Assembly (NCBI RefSeq): GCF_036621415.1
Contig: NZ_CP030941.1
Location: forward strand, 3,098,001 to 3,162,000
DNA length: 64,000 bases
Reading direction: 5' to 3'
Origin: Nitratireductor thuwali
Lineage (GTDB): Bacteria > Pseudomonadota > Alphaproteobacteria > Rhizobiales > Rhizobiaceae
In this document: piece by piece, positions 25,704-35,104 of the stretch
Position numbering within the stretch: position 1 is the stretch's first letter
Layout of the letters: each line of letters begins with the position of its first letter
The notes under the pieces: generated by a model
Told to the model about the DNA's origin: nothing
Databases searched by the model: none
Seen by the model: only the letters and a program-made list of their open reading frames with translations
Program-made: the position numbers and the translations under genes

Positions 25704-25896
25704 CCGCGCGAGTGGAAGAGAAATGCGGCAACAGGAGGTTGCAAGTATCGGCGGATTGCGCGGCATGGGCATTGACTCCCCCGCAAGGGCGTTACACGCT
25801 CAGGCCATGCTGCGCGGCGGCTGCCCGGACATATGCACGCAATGTCTGGAACGGCCGGCAGACCCCTGCGCAAGGGGTGGCGAACAAGTCACGACG

Positions 25897-25907
25897 TGCA
25901 AGTTGCA
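25897..25907. promoter_or_regulatory. GTTGCA-type box upstream of the TAXI gene
   Basis: TGCAAGTTGCA is an 11-bp perfect palindrome 25 bases before the binding-protein start. It shares the GTTGCA core with the triple operator at 23406-23443, and another GTTGCA lies at 25738-25743. It may be a second site for the same RpiR regulator. Weak evidence. Confidence 0.35.
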
Positions 25908-25931
25908 ATGTTTAACATCCAGGGAGACGAG

Positions 25932-26918
25932 ATGATGAAACCAAACAGGCTTCTGGGACTCGGCATGGCCGCGGCGATGCTGGGCGCACTGTCGGCGGGC
26001 GCCGCCAACGCACAGCAGCAGCAGCAGTTCGTGTCTGTCGGCACGGGCGGCGTGACCGGCGTCTACTACCCGGTCGGCGGTGCGATCTGCCGCCTGATGA
26101 ACCAGAACCGGCGGGAGCATGGCATCCGCTGCTCGGTCGAATCGACCGGCGGCTCCGTCTTCAACGTCAATGCGATCAAGGGCGGGGATCTCGAATTCGG
26201 CGTGGCCCAGTCCGACGTGCAGTACAATGCGTATAACGGCGTGGCGAATTTCGCCGACACCGGCGCCCACGAGGATCTGCGTTCGGTCTTCTCGCTGCAT
26301 GCCGAGCCGCTGACGGTGGTCGCCCGCGCCGATGCCGGCATTTCGAGCTTCGACGACCTGAAGGGCAAGCGGGTCAATATCGGCAATCCCGGTTCCGGCC
26401 AGCGCGCGCTGATGGACCTGCTCATCGCCGAAAAAGGCTGGACGAATACGGACTTCGCCGTTGCCGCCGAACTGGCCCCGGCCGAGCAGAGCGCCGCCTT
26501 GTGCGACAACAACATCGACGCCTTCGCCTACACGGTCGGCCATCCGGCCGGCGCGATCCAGGAAGCGACCACCACTTGCGACAGCGTCATCGTCCCGGTC
26601 GAGGGCGAGGTGGTCGACAGGCTGGTCGAGGAGAACCCCTACTACTTCAAGGCCACCATTCCCGGCGGCATGTATCGCGGCACCGACGAGGACGTGAACA
26701 CCTTCGGCGTCGGCGCCACGGTGGTGACGTCGGCCAACGTGTCCGACGAGGTGGTGACGGCGTTCGTGAAGTCGGTCTTTGAAAACTTCGATGCCTTCAC
26801 GGGCCTGCACCCGGCGCTCGCCAACCTGACGCCGGAACGGATGGTCACCCAGGGCAATTCCGCTCCCTTGCATCCCGCGGCGGAGGCCTATTACAAGGAA
26901 AAGGGTTGGCTCGAATAG
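25932..26918 (+). CDS. TAXI-family TRAP transporter substrate-binding protein
   Basis: A 328-residue periplasmic binding protein. The signal peptide ([20 protein letters not shown] to NAQ) is followed by the TAXI hallmark [20 protein letters not shown], then [16 protein letters not shown] and [15 protein letters not shown] proteins deliver mainly glutamate, glutamine or dicarboxylates to a fused 4TM/12TM permease, which is the next gene. Two adjacent ATGs (25932 and 25935) are usable; AGGGAGACG lies just upstream. It ends inside the first of two hairpins. Confidence 0.93.
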   Translation: MMKPNRLLGLGMAAAMLGALSAGAANAQQQQQFVSVGTGGVTGVYYPVGGAICRLMNQNRREHGIRCSVESTGGSVFNVNAIKGGDLEFGVAQSDVQYNAYNGVANFADTGAHEDLRSVFSLHAEPLTVVARADAGISSFDDLKGKRVNIGNPGSGQRALMDLLIAEKGWTNTDFAVAAELAPAEQSAALCDNNIDAFAYTVGHPAGAIQEATTTCDSVIVPVEGEVVDRLVEENPYYFKATIPGGMYRGTDEDVNTFGVGATVVTSANVSDEVVTAFVKSVFENFDAFTGLHPALANLTPERMVTQGNSAPLHPAAEAYYKEKGWLE

Positions 26919-26925
26919 CCAACCC
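26903..26925 (+). other. Hairpin overlapping the stop of the TAXI gene
   Basis: GGGTTGGCT (26903-26911) pairs perfectly with AGCCAACCC (26917-26925) around CGAAT, enclosing the TAG stop codon. No T-run follows. It precedes a second, terminator-like hairpin by six bases. Confidence 0.6.
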
Positions 26926-26931
26926 GTCTCA

Positions 26932-26959
26932 AGGGCGCCCTTGCCGGGGCGCCCTTTTT
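26932..26959 (+). terminator. Terminator-like hairpin between TAXI binding protein and permease
   Basis: AGGGCGCCC (26932-26940) pairs with GGGCGCCCT (26947-26955), a perfect 9-bp stem with a six-base loop, followed by a run of T to 26959. It is a good intrinsic terminator, but the permease of the same system starts only 65 bases later, so partial read-through is likely. Confidence 0.8.
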
Positions 26960-27024
26960 CGCTCTGCACCATAAGAACGCCGGGCAGGGCGCAATAACGA
27001 TAACCATGCTGTGGGGACAAACAC

Positions 27025-29706
27025 ATGGCCGACAACCAGAATGGCGCACGCGCGCAAACCCAGCCCGCCAGCGGCGATCTGCAGGATCTCGTCGCCGCGG
27101 CCGATACCGGCGCGCGCAGCCCCGCGGGCAAGGCGGGATTCGTCATCGCCGCCGTGGCATTATGCTGGTCGCTCTTTCAGCTCTACATCGCCTCGCCGCT
27201 GCCATTCATGTTTTCGCGCCTGACCGGCCTCTCGCTGGTCCTCAACGATGCGCAGACGCGCGCCATTCACCTCGCCTTCGGCCTGTTCCTCGCCTACATG
27301 GCCTTTCCGGCGCTCTCCAGCTCGCCGCGCGACCGCATTCCGCTGCTCGACTGGGTTCTCGGGATCATGGCCGCGGCCTGCGCGCTCTACGTTTTCGTCT
27401 TCTACCGGGACCTTGCGCAGCGGCCGGGCCTGCCGATCACGCAGGACCTCGTGGTGGCCGGCCTTGGCATGGTGCTGCTGCTCGAAGGCACGCGCCGCGC
27501 GCTCGGGCCGCCGCTGGTGATCGTGGCGCTGGTCTTCCTGGCCTATGTCTTTTTCGGCTCCTCGCCCCTGGTGCCCGACATCATCCGCTGGGGCGGCGCG
27601 TCGTTCAGCCGCGCCATGGACCAGATGTGGCTGTCGCCCAATGGCGTGTTCGGCGTGGCGCTCGGCGTGTCCTCGGCCTTCGTCTTCCTGTTCGTGCTGT
27701 TCGGCTCGATGCTGGACCGCGCCGGCGCGGGGAATTTCTTCATCAAGCTGGCCTTCGCGCTGCTCGGCCATCTGCGCGGCGGCCCGGCGAAGGCCGCCGT
27801 GCTGGCCTCGATGATGACGGGGCTGATCTCCGGCTCCTCCATCGCCAATGTGGTGACCACCGGCACCTTCACGATCCCGCTCATGAAGCGCGTCGGCTTT
27901 ACGCCCGAGCGCGCCGGATCGGTCGAGGTGGCAAGCTCCGTCAACGGCCAGATCATGCCGCCGGTCATGGGCGCGGCCGCCTTCCTGATGGTCGAATATG
28001 TCGGCATTTCCTATCTGCAGGTCATCAAGCATGCCTTCCTGCCGGCCGTGATCTCCTACATCGCGCTGCTTTACCTCGTGCATCTGGAAGCCGTGAAGAA
28101 CGACATGCCGATCCTGGAAAAGCGCCAGACGCATCCGGCGACGATCGCGCTGCTGCGCATCGGCATCACCGTCGCCTCGATCGTCATCCTGGCGGGCGCC
28201 ATCTATTACGGCATCACGCTCGTGCGCTATGTTCTTCCCGATGTCTCCGCGCCGGTCCTGATCATCGGCATGCTGGCGATCTATGTCGGTCTGGTATGGT
28301 TCGCCGCACGCGAACCCGATCTGGAGCTGGACGATCCCGAGGCGCCGGTGGTCCAGCTGCCCATAGCCACGGAAGTGCTGAGGACGGGGCTTCACTACCT
28401 TCTGCCGCTCGTGGTTCTCGTCTGGTTCCTGATGATCGAGCGGTCCTCGCCCGGCCTCTCGGCCTTCTATGCCGTGCTGCTGCTGATCTTCATCATCCTC
28501 ACCCAGAAACCGCTCAAGGCGGTCTTTCGCGGCCTCCAGTCCGATGAACAGCGGGCCGCCGCGGTCGAGGGGTTCCAGGATCTGATCGCCGGCCTCATCG
28601 CCGGCGCCCGCAACATGATCGGCATCGCCTGCGCGACGGCGGCGGCCGGCATCATCGTGGGCACCGTCACGCTCACCGGCATCGGCCAGGTGATGGCGGA
28701 GTTCGTGGAGTTCCTTTCGGGCGGCAACATCTTCCTGATCCTGGTCTTCACGGCCGCGATCTCGCTGGTGCTGGGCATGGGCCTGCCGACGACGGCGAAC
28801 TACATCGTCGTCTCCTCGCTGATGGCTCCCGTCATCGTGCAGCTCGGCGCGGCCAACGGCGTGCTGATCCCGCTGATCGCAGCCCACATGTTCGTCTTCT
28901 ATTTCGGCATCATGGCCGATGTGACGCCACCGGTGGGGCTGGCGTCCTTTGCCGCCGCCGCCGTATCCGGCGGCGATCCGCTGAAGACGGGCTTCACCGC
29001 GTTCTTCTACTCGCTGCGCACGGTGCTCCTGCCGTTCATCTTCGTCTTCAACACGGACCTGTTGCTGATCGACGTGGGGTGGCTCGGCGCGATCTGGGTG
29101 TTTGCGCTGGCGACCGCCGCCATGCTGATATTCGCCGCCGCGACCCAGGGATTCTTCATGGTGAAATCGCGGCTTTGGGAATCGGCGGCGCTGCTGCTCG
29201 TGACCTTCATGCTGCTGCGTCCGGGCTTTTTCCTCGATCTCGTGCAAAGCCCCTATGACCAGGTGGAGCCCCAGTACATATTCGAGGCCGTGGAAGCCGA
29301 GCCGAGCGGCGCGGACGTGCGTCTGGTCATTACCGGCCCGAGCTTCGACAACCCCGACCAGACGCTTACGCGCACCATGGCCTTCGGTCTCGGAGAGGCC
29401 GGCGCGCCGGGCGAGGAGCGCTTCGAGCGCTCGATCGGCCTTCCGGTGCGCATCGAGAACGGGACGGTGATCCTGGACGAGCCTTTGGATATGAACTCGC
29501 TTGCGGCCAGAACCTTGTCGAACCTCGACTTCTACGCGGAGGAGCCCGTGCAGATCACCGCCGTGGAGGTGAGCGCGGAACGGATGCCGCGCGAGGTATT
29601 CTACATTCCGGCGGCTCTTCTTCTGGCGCTGGTCATGTTTCTCCAGCGTCTGCGCGGGGGCACGTTGGCGGGCAATCCACGGCCTCGCCGGGCTGCGGCC
29701 GCATAA
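27025..29706 (+). CDS. TRAP transporter fused 4TM/12TM permease with C-terminal DUF3394-like domain
   Basis: An 893-residue fused DctQ-DctM permease for the TAXI binding protein. After a hydrophilic N-terminus (about 35 residues) come about 16 or more membrane segments. Conserved DctM stretches are MMTGLISGSSIANVVTTGTF, PVMGAAAFLMVEYVG, and LGMGLPTTANYIVVSSLMAP with VTPPVGLASFAAAAVSGGDP. After about residue 720, between helices, lies a soluble beta-rich region (YIFEAVEAEPSGADVRLVI onward) resembling DUF3394, which only some TAXI permeases carry. GGGGAC precedes the ATG. The universal stress gene follows 11 bases later. Confidence 0.93.
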   Translation: MADNQNGARAQTQPASGDLQDLVAAADTGARSPAGKAGFVIAAVALCWSLFQLYIASPLPFMFSRLTGLSLVLNDAQTRAIHLAFGLFLAYMAFPALSSSPRDRIPLLDWVLGIMAAACALYVFVFYRDLAQRPGLPITQDLVVAGLGMVLLLEGTRRALGPPLVIVALVFLAYVFFGSSPLVPDIIRWGGASFSRAMDQMWLSPNGVFGVALGVSSAFVFLFVLFGSMLDRAGAGNFFIKLAFALLGHLRGGPAKAAVLASMMTGLISGSSIANVVTTGTFTIPLMKRVGFTPERAGSVEVASSVNGQIMPPVMGAAAFLMVEYVGISYLQVIKHAFLPAVISYIALLYLVHLEAVKNDMPILEKRQTHPATIALLRIGITVASIVILAGAIYYGITLVRYVLPDVSAPVLIIGMLAIYVGLVWFAAREPDLELDDPEAPVVQLPIATEVLRTGLHYLLPLVVLVWFLMIERSSPGLSAFYAVLLLIFIILTQKPLKAVFRGLQSDEQRAAAVEGFQDLIAGLIAGARNMIGIACATAAAGIIVGTVTLTGIGQVMAEFVEFLSGGNIFLILVFTAAISLVLGMGLPTTANYIVVSSLMAPVIVQLGAANGVLIPLIAAHMFVFYFGIMADVTPPVGLASFAAAAVSGGDPLKTGFTAFFYSLRTVLLPFIFVFNTDLLLIDVGWLGAIWVFALATAAMLIFAAATQGFFMVKSRLWESAALLLVTFMLLRPGFFLDLVQSPYDQVEPQYIFEAVEAEPSGADVRLVITGPSFDNPDQTLTRTMAFGLGEAGAPGEERFERSIGLPVRIENGTVILDEPLDMNSLAARTLSNLDFYAEEPVQITAVEVSAERMPREVFYIPAALLLALVMFLQRLRGGTLAGNPRPRRAAAA

Positions 29707-29717
29707 GGGGAACCATC

Positions 29718-30143
29718 ATGTACAAGGATATCCTCGTCTCCATCGACCTCGGCGACGCCGACAGCGAGAAGAAGACGCTCGAGACGGCCATCGATTACGC
29801 CCGCACCTTCGGCAGCCGCCTGCACATCATGACCGTGGTGCCGGACTACGGCATGTCGATCGTCGGCGGCTTCTTCCCCAAGGGGCACGAGCAGGAGGCG
29901 ATCGACCACACCAACAAGGCGCTGCACGCGTTCACGAAGAAGCTCGTGCCGGCCGAGATCAAGCATCGCCACATCGTCGGCCACGGCTCGATCTACCGCG
30001 AGATCCTGCACTATGCCAACGTGACCAAGGCCGATCTGGTGGTGCTTTCGGCCAAGCGGCCGGGACCGGAGGACTATCTCATCGGGCCCAACGCCGCCCG
30101 CGTGGTGCGCCACGCCACCATTTCGGTGCTGGTGGTGCGGTAG
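29718..30143 (+). CDS. Universal stress protein A family protein
   Basis: A 141-residue single USP domain. It starts YKDILVSIDLGDADSEKK and ends with a phosphate-binding-type segment LVVLSAKRPGPEDYLIGPNAARVVRHATISVLVVR. The usual ATP-binding G-x2-G-x9-G(S/T) motif is only loosely met (GP...IGPNA), so nucleotide binding is uncertain. USP genes often follow TRAP-TAXI permeases and may tune the transporter. AAGGGGAACC gives a good ribosome site, and it is the last gene of this operon. It faces a leftward RpiR gene. Confidence 0.9.
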   Translation: MYKDILVSIDLGDADSEKKTLETAIDYARTFGSRLHIMTVVPDYGMSIVGGFFPKGHEQEAIDHTNKALHAFTKKLVPAEIKHRHIVGHGSIYREILHYANVTKADLVVLSAKRPGPEDYLIGPNAARVVRHATISVLVVR

Positions 30144-30175
30144 CTTCGGCGAGCGCCATATACGCGGGTGTCTTG

Positions 30176-31051
30176 TTATACGAATTTGCGGAACAGCCGG
30201 GTCTTGTCGAACAGCTCTTCCAGCTCGTTCATGCGCGCGCGGGTCGTCTCCCAGGTGCGGGTCTCGATGGCCGCGATCAGCGCCTCGGAGATGAAGAGGA
30301 TGACGGCGGTGGAATCCCAGGCCGACGGCACCTCTATCCGCGCATGGAAACGATGGGCCGCATGGCGGGCGGCGGGCGAGCCCCACTGGTCGGTGAACAG
30401 CACGACGGTCACGTCGCGCGCCCGCGCCATTTCCGTCAGGCGCAGGATGTCGTGCTCATAGCGGCGGATGTCGAAGGCCACCAGGACGTCGCCCGCGCGC
30501 ATGTTCAGCACGTAATGCGGCCAGCTGTTCGAGTTGGAGGCGATCTGCGTCACTCCCGGCCGGATCACCTGCATATGGGTGAAGAAGTGGTCGGCCATCG
30601 ACCGGGTGATGCGCCCGCCCACCACATGGACGTTCCGCTCCGGGTCGGAAAGCAGGCCGGCAACCGCATCGAATGCCGCCTTGTCGATCTGGTGAAGCGT
30701 CTGGCGGATATTCTCCGTCACCGCATCCGCGAAGCGGCTGAGCAGATGGCCTTCCAATGCGCTTGCAGCCCACTGGTCGTGCTTGGCGATGGGGTTCGAG
30801 ATGGTGGCCTGGAGTTCCGCCCGCAGGCTGGCCTGCATCTCCGGAAACCCGCCGAAGCCGAGCTTCTTGGCCATGCGCACCACCGTTGGCGTGGACACGC
30901 CCGCCGATTCGGCGACGGCGGTTATGCTCTCCAGCCCCAGCATGGGGTAATTGTCGAGCAGCGCATTGGCCAGCTGCCGCTCGGCTCGCGTCAGATCGTC
31001 GAAGGTCTGGCGCGCCCGCTCGGCGACGGTCTTCTGCTCTGCAATGCCCAT
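30176..31051 (-). CDS. MurR/RpiR-family transcriptional regulator
   Basis: A 291-residue protein with an N-terminal RpiR helix-turn-helix (AVAESAGVSTPTVVRMAKKLGFGGFPEMQ, about residues 45-73) and a C-terminal SIS domain (about 125-265, with VHVVGGRITRSMADHFFTHM and RAGDVLVAFDIRRYEHDILRL). It is divergent from the N-formylglutamate amidohydrolase-like gene and the amine/alcohol operon that follows, and is probably its regulator. The 164-base gap is AT-rich with a run of A (CTGTAAA...TTTCAG) but no clean operator. Confidence 0.9.
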   Translation of the reverse strand: MGIAEQKTVAERARQTFDDLTRAERQLANALLDNYPMLGLESITAVAESAGVSTPTVVRMAKKLGFGGFPEMQASLRAELQATISNPIAKHDQWAASALEGHLLSRFADAVTENIRQTLHQIDKAAFDAVAGLLSDPERNVHVVGGRITRSMADHFFTHMQVIRPGVTQIASNSNSWPHYVLNMRAGDVLVAFDIRRYEHDILRLTEMARARDVTVVLFTDQWGSPAARHAAHRFHARIEVPSAWDSTAVILFISEALIAAIETRTWETTRARMNELEELFDKTRLFRKFV

Positions 31052-31215
31052 CGGCCCCGCCTCCCTCGGTTTGTGTTCTTGCCTAAGATGTAATCCATCT
31101 TCTCAAGCCTGTAAAAAAAATTTCAGAATTAATCTTGACCGAAATGACGGTTGTGAAAAGATCGTTTCCGAATGCGGCGGGATGATCGCATGGGGAACAG
31201 TTTCAGGGGGCCGGC

Positions 31216-32007
31216 GTGAAGCCATTCGTGAAGCAGGACGAAGCCGAGGCATCAGCGACCGTCGTCGAGACGATCAACGCCGAAGGTTCGGGCGGCTTCG
31301 TGCTGGCCTGCGAGCACGCTGCCCGCGCCATCCCGCCGGAATATGCCGATCTGGGCCTGGACGAAGAGGCGCTCTCCAGCCACATCGCCTGGGATCCGGG
31401 CGCGCGCGCGGTCGCGGTCGAGCTGGCACGCCTGCTGGATGCGCCGTTGGTGGCGCAGCGCGTGTCGCGGCTCGTCTATGACTGCAACCGGCCGATGGAA
31501 GCGCCCGACGCCATGCCGATGCGCAGCGAGCTCTATATCGTGCCGGGCAATGCGAGCCTGACCGAGGAGGAGCGGGCCGCCCGCATCGCCCGGTTCTACC
31601 GGCCTTTCGAGAAGGCGCTTGCGGCCAGCCTCGACAGCCGGAGCGCGGGCGGGCGGTTGCCGGCGCTCGCCACCATCCATTCCTTCACGCCCGTCTATGG
31701 CGGCGTTCGCAGGCAGGTGGAAATCGGCATCCTCCACGACCGCGACAGCCGCCTGGCCGATGCGCTGCTGGCTTCCCTGACGACGGAATCCGGCTTCAAG
31801 GTGCGCCGCAACGAGCCCTATGGCCCGGAGCACGGCGTCATGCACACGCTCGTCACCCACGCCCTGCCGCGCGGCCTCCACAACGTCATGATCGAAATCC
31901 GCAGCGACCTCATCGCGGACGAAGGGCAGCAGGCGCGGATGGCCGGGCTGCTCGCCGAGCATCTGGCTCGGGCGAGGGCGTCGGTCGAGCGGAGCGTGGG
32001 GGCGTGA
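31216..32007 (+). CDS. N-formylglutamate amidohydrolase family protein
   Basis: A 263-residue FGase-family zinc hydrolase. Seen are VLACEHAARAIPPEY, SSHIAWDPGA, RLVYDCNRP, TIHSFTPVYGGVRR and VMIEIRSDLI, which match the family's metal and carboxylate sites. Classic members hydrolyse N-formyl-L-glutamate in histidine breakdown, but no hut gene is near. In this operon, with a glutamine-synthetase-like ligase and two dehydrogenases, it could instead cleave an N-acylated or gamma-glutamylated intermediate. The start is GTG after a G-rich site; it leads the operon. Confidence 0.88.
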   Translation: MKPFVKQDEAEASATVVETINAEGSGGFVLACEHAARAIPPEYADLGLDEEALSSHIAWDPGARAVAVELARLLDAPLVAQRVSRLVYDCNRPMEAPDAMPMRSELYIVPGNASLTEEERAARIARFYRPFEKALAASLDSRSAGGRLPALATIHSFTPVYGGVRRQVEIGILHDRDSRLADALLASLTTESGFKVRRNEPYGPEHGVMHTLVTHALPRGLHNVMIEIRSDLIADEGQQARMAGLLAEHLARARASVERSVGA

Positions 32008-32046
32008 TGGGATATCGAGCCCGAACAGGAACCGCGGAGGCTTCGG

Positions 32047-32553
32047 ATGCCTGAACTGCTCCTGCGCTATGTCCGCGTCGTCGACCGGGTGAACCGCGCC
32101 ATCGGCCGCTTCGCCATGTATCTGATCGTGGTCCTCGCGGGCATCCTGATGTGGTCGTCCGTGTCCAAGCAGGCGGGCTACCCGTCGCTGTGGACGCTCG
32201 AAATGGCCCAGTTCGTCATGGTCGGCTACTACGTCCTGGGCGGACCTTATTCCATGCAGCTCGGAGATCACGTGCGGATGGATCTCATCTACGGCGCGCT
32301 CTCCGACAGGCGCAAGGCCGCGCTCGACGCGGTGACCGTCCTTGCCCTGATCTTCTTCCTCGGCGTGCTGTTCTACGGCGGCATCTCCAGCACCACCTAT
32401 GCGATCGAATATGGCGAACGCGCGCATTCGGTGTGGCGGCCCTATATGTGGCCGGTCAAGCTCGTCGCCACCTTCGGAATTTTCCTGATGTTGCTGCAGT
32501 CCATCGCGGAATTGATCCGCGATGTCGCCCGGCTTCGCGGCGTCGAGGCGTAG
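32047..32553 (+). CDS. TRAP transporter small permease, DctQ family
   Basis: A 168-residue membrane subunit with four hydrophobic helices (FAMYLIVVLAGILMWSSV, the region MAQFVMVGYYVLGGPY, AVTVLALIFFLGVLFYGGI and LVATFGIFLMLLQSIAELI) and the typical GDHVRMDLIYG loop. GGAGG lies upstream of the ATG. It is followed two bases later by the large permease, and here the gene order is Q-M-P. Confidence 0.9.
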   Translation: MPELLLRYVRVVDRVNRAIGRFAMYLIVVLAGILMWSSVSKQAGYPSLWTLEMAQFVMVGYYVLGGPYSMQLGDHVRMDLIYGALSDRRKAALDAVTVLALIFFLGVLFYGGISSTTYAIEYGERAHSVWRPYMWPVKLVATFGIFLMLLQSIAELIRDVARLRGVEA

Positions 32554-32555
32554 AA

Positions 32556-33887
32556 ATGGACTACACAACCATCGCCCTTTTGATGTTCGTCTCGATGATG
32601 CTGATGCTCATCACCGGGCAGCGCGTCTTCGGCGCCATCGGCGCCGTAGCGGTGGCGGCGGCCCTTCTCCTTTGGGGGACGGGCGGCGTGGAGATCGCCT
32701 TCGCGCAATCGATCAAGCTGATGAAATGGTATCCGCTGCTGACGCTGCCGATGTTCATCTACATGGGCTACATGCTGTCGGAAAGCCGCATCGCGGACGA
32801 CCTCTACGAGATGTTCCACGTCTGGTTCGGTCCGGTCCGCGGCGGCCTGGCCATCGGCACGATCGTGCTGATGGTGATCGTCTCGGCGATGAACGGTCTT
32901 TCGGTGGCGGGCATGGCGATCGGCGCCACCATCGCGCTGCCCGAGCTTTTGCGGCGGGGCTACGACAAGATCATGGTCACCGGCGTCATCCAGGCGGGCT
33001 CGTCGCTGGGCATCCTCATTCCGCCTTCGGTGGTGCTCGTGCTTTACGGCATGATCGCTCGGCAGCCGGTGAGCCAGCTCTGGCTGGCCGGCGCGCTTCC
33101 CGGATTGATGATGGCGACGCTGTTCGTCGTCTACATCGCCGTGCGCTGCCGCCTGCAGCCGCATCTCGGCCCGGTCCTGCCCGAGGAGGAGCGCAACATT
33201 CCGCTCGCCGAGAAGCTGCGGCTGCTGCGCGCCGGCATCCTGCCGCTCGCCATCTTCTTCATGATGACCGGCCTGTTCCTGATGGGCATCACCAGCCTCG
33301 TGGAGAGCTCCGCCGTCGGCGCCATCTCGGCGACGGTCGCCGCCGCCATCAAGGGGCGCCTGACGGCGCAGGTATGGGAGAACACGCTGCGCAAGTCGCT
33401 GGGCATCACCTGCATGTTCATGTGGATCATCCTGGCGGCGCTCGCCTTCGGCGCGATCTTCGACGGGCTGGGCGCCGTGCGGGCCATCGAGGGCTTCTTC
33501 CTGGAGGATCTGGGTCTGGGCCCCTGGGAGGTGCTGATCCTGATGCAGCTCTCCTTCCTGCTGATGGGCACCTTCCTGGACGATACGGCGATGCTGGTCA
33601 TCATAGCGCCGCTGTACATTCCGCTCGTGCGGGCGCTCGGTTTCGACCTGATCTGGTATGGCGTGCTCTACACGATCACCTGCCAGATCGCCTATATGAC
33701 CCCGCCCTTCGGCTATAATCTGTTCCTGATGCGCGCCATGGCACCCCCCGAAATCCGCCTGCGCGACATCTACGCTTCCGTCTTCCCGTTCGTATTGGTG
33801 ATGATTCTGGCGCTCGCGCTGGTGATGCTCTTCCCTCAGATCGCCCTGTGGCTGCCATCGCAGTTCCAGGGGAAGCTGCAGGGTTGA
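32556..33887 (+). CDS. TRAP transporter large permease, DctM family
   Basis: A 443-residue protein with about 12 hydrophobic segments. DctM marks are MNGLSVAGMAIGATIALPEL, VIQAGSSLGILIPPSVVLVLY, MGTFLDDTAMLVIIAPLYIP and IAYMTPPFGYNLFLMRAMAP. The ATG at 32556 lies three bases after the DctQ stop, with GAGGCG upstream. A long in-frame extension upstream is shadow sequence of DctQ. Confidence 0.92.
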   Translation: MDYTTIALLMFVSMMLMLITGQRVFGAIGAVAVAAALLLWGTGGVEIAFAQSIKLMKWYPLLTLPMFIYMGYMLSESRIADDLYEMFHVWFGPVRGGLAIGTIVLMVIVSAMNGLSVAGMAIGATIALPELLRRGYDKIMVTGVIQAGSSLGILIPPSVVLVLYGMIARQPVSQLWLAGALPGLMMATLFVVYIAVRCRLQPHLGPVLPEEERNIPLAEKLRLLRAGILPLAIFFMMTGLFLMGITSLVESSAVGAISATVAAAIKGRLTAQVWENTLRKSLGITCMFMWIILAALAFGAIFDGLGAVRAIEGFFLEDLGLGPWEVLILMQLSFLLMGTFLDDTAMLVIIAPLYIPLVRALGFDLIWYGVLYTITCQIAYMTPPFGYNLFLMRAMAPPEIRLRDIYASVFPFVLVMILALALVMLFPQIALWLPSQFQGKLQG

Positions 33888-33928
33888 CGAGGAAACAAGA
33901 AACCGAAAACACAGAGGAGAACGCAATC

Positions 33929-34969
33929 ATGACATCGAGACGCAATTTCCTGAGGACCGCGGGAATGGCCGGCGCAGCCAGCCTCGCCGCTCCCGCCGTC
34001 GTGCGCGCGCAGGCGCCGATCCGCTGGCGCATGCAGACCTATGCCGGCTCGACGCTGGGCGAGTTCGTGACGAAGCCTTTCGTCGATGCCGTCAACGAGG
34101 CGGCCAATGGCGAGATGGAGATCGAGCTGTTCTACGCCGACCAGATCGTGCCGACCGGCGAGCTTTTCCGCGCCCTCCAGGCCGGCACCATCGACGCCGT
34201 GCATTCGGACGACGATTCCATGGCCGCGCCGGTGGAAGTCTCCGTCTTCGGCGGCTACTTCCCCTTCGCCACGCGCTCCATCCTGGACGTGCCGGTGCTG
34301 TTCCAGCAATACGGCCTCGCCGATATCTGGCGCGACCAATATGCCAAGGCCGGCGGTGTGGTGTGGCTTTCGGCGGCCGGACAGGACCCCTGTCACTTCA
34401 ACACCAAGAAGCCGATCCGCAGCCTGTCCGATCTCCAGGGCCTGCGCCTCTACACTTTCCCGACCGCTGGCCGCTTCCTGGCCCAGTTCGGCGTCGTGCC
34501 CGTGTCGATCCCCTATGAGGACGCCGAGGTGGCGGTGCAGACGGGCGAACTCGACGGCATGGCGTGGTCGGGCATCACCGAGGACTACACCGTGGGGTGG
34601 GCGGACGTGACCGACTACTTCACCACCAACAATATCTCCGGTGCCTGGATCGGTTCGTGGTTCGCGAACGAACGGAAATGGGCGGACCTGCCGGACCATC
34701 TCAAGGCGCTCTACATGTCCTGCATGGAAGCAAGCCACACCTTCCGCAACCAGTGGTACTGGGGCGGCGAGGCAAAGCTGCGCGCTTCCGGCGAGAAGCT
34801 GGAGCTGACGACGGTGCCGGCGGCCGAGTGGAACGAGGTCGAAGAAGCGGCAAAGAAATTCTGGGACGAGATCGCCGCGGAAAGCGAGACCAAGGCGAAA
34901 GTGGTCCAGATATTCAAGGACTATAACGCCGTCATCAACAAGTCCGGCTTCCCCTACAGCGCGTCCTGA
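33929..34969 (+). CDS. TRAP transporter substrate-binding protein, DctP family, Tat-exported
   Basis: A 346-residue periplasmic binding protein. The start TSRRNFLRTAGMAGAASLAAP is a clear twin-arginine signal, cleaved near VRAQA, which some TRAP binding proteins carry. The DctP core has GEMEIELFYADQIVPTGELF, FNTKKPIRSLSDLQGLRLYT and GELDGMAWSGITEDYTVGW. AGAGGAGAACG precedes the ATG. It lies between the permease genes and the ligase/dehydrogenase genes, so the ligand is probably the compound these enzymes degrade, possibly an amine or amino-alcohol. This ligand is inferred. Confidence 0.92.
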   Translation: MTSRRNFLRTAGMAGAASLAAPAVVRAQAPIRWRMQTYAGSTLGEFVTKPFVDAVNEAANGEMEIELFYADQIVPTGELFRALQAGTIDAVHSDDDSMAAPVEVSVFGGYFPFATRSILDVPVLFQQYGLADIWRDQYAKAGGVVWLSAAGQDPCHFNTKKPIRSLSDLQGLRLYTFPTAGRFLAQFGVVPVSIPYEDAEVAVQTGELDGMAWSGITEDYTVGWADVTDYFTTNNISGAWIGSWFANERKWADLPDHLKALYMSCMEASHTFRNQWYWGGEAKLRASGEKLELTTVPAAEWNEVEEAAKKFWDEIAAESETKAKVVQIFKDYNAVINKSGFPYSAS

Positions 34970-34983
34970 GCGCGCTCCGAGAC

Positions 34984-35011
34984 AGGCGCTCCCGCTAGAC
35001 CGGGGGCGCCT
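34984..35011 (+). terminator. Hairpin after dctP
   Basis: AGGCGCTCCCG (34984-34994) pairs with CGGGGGCGCCT (35001-35011), ten of eleven pairs, around a six-base loop. The T-run is poor (CATTCATG). Likely a partial terminator or mRNA-stabilising hairpin before the ligase gene. Confidence 0.5.
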
Positions 35012-35104
35012 CATTCATGACAGCCCATTGTTTGTCGCGGGATCTTTGCGAATAAGAACAGTGTCCACTTCTTCGTATCCCGCTCCAAGAAAGTCGAGAA
35101 CGCC

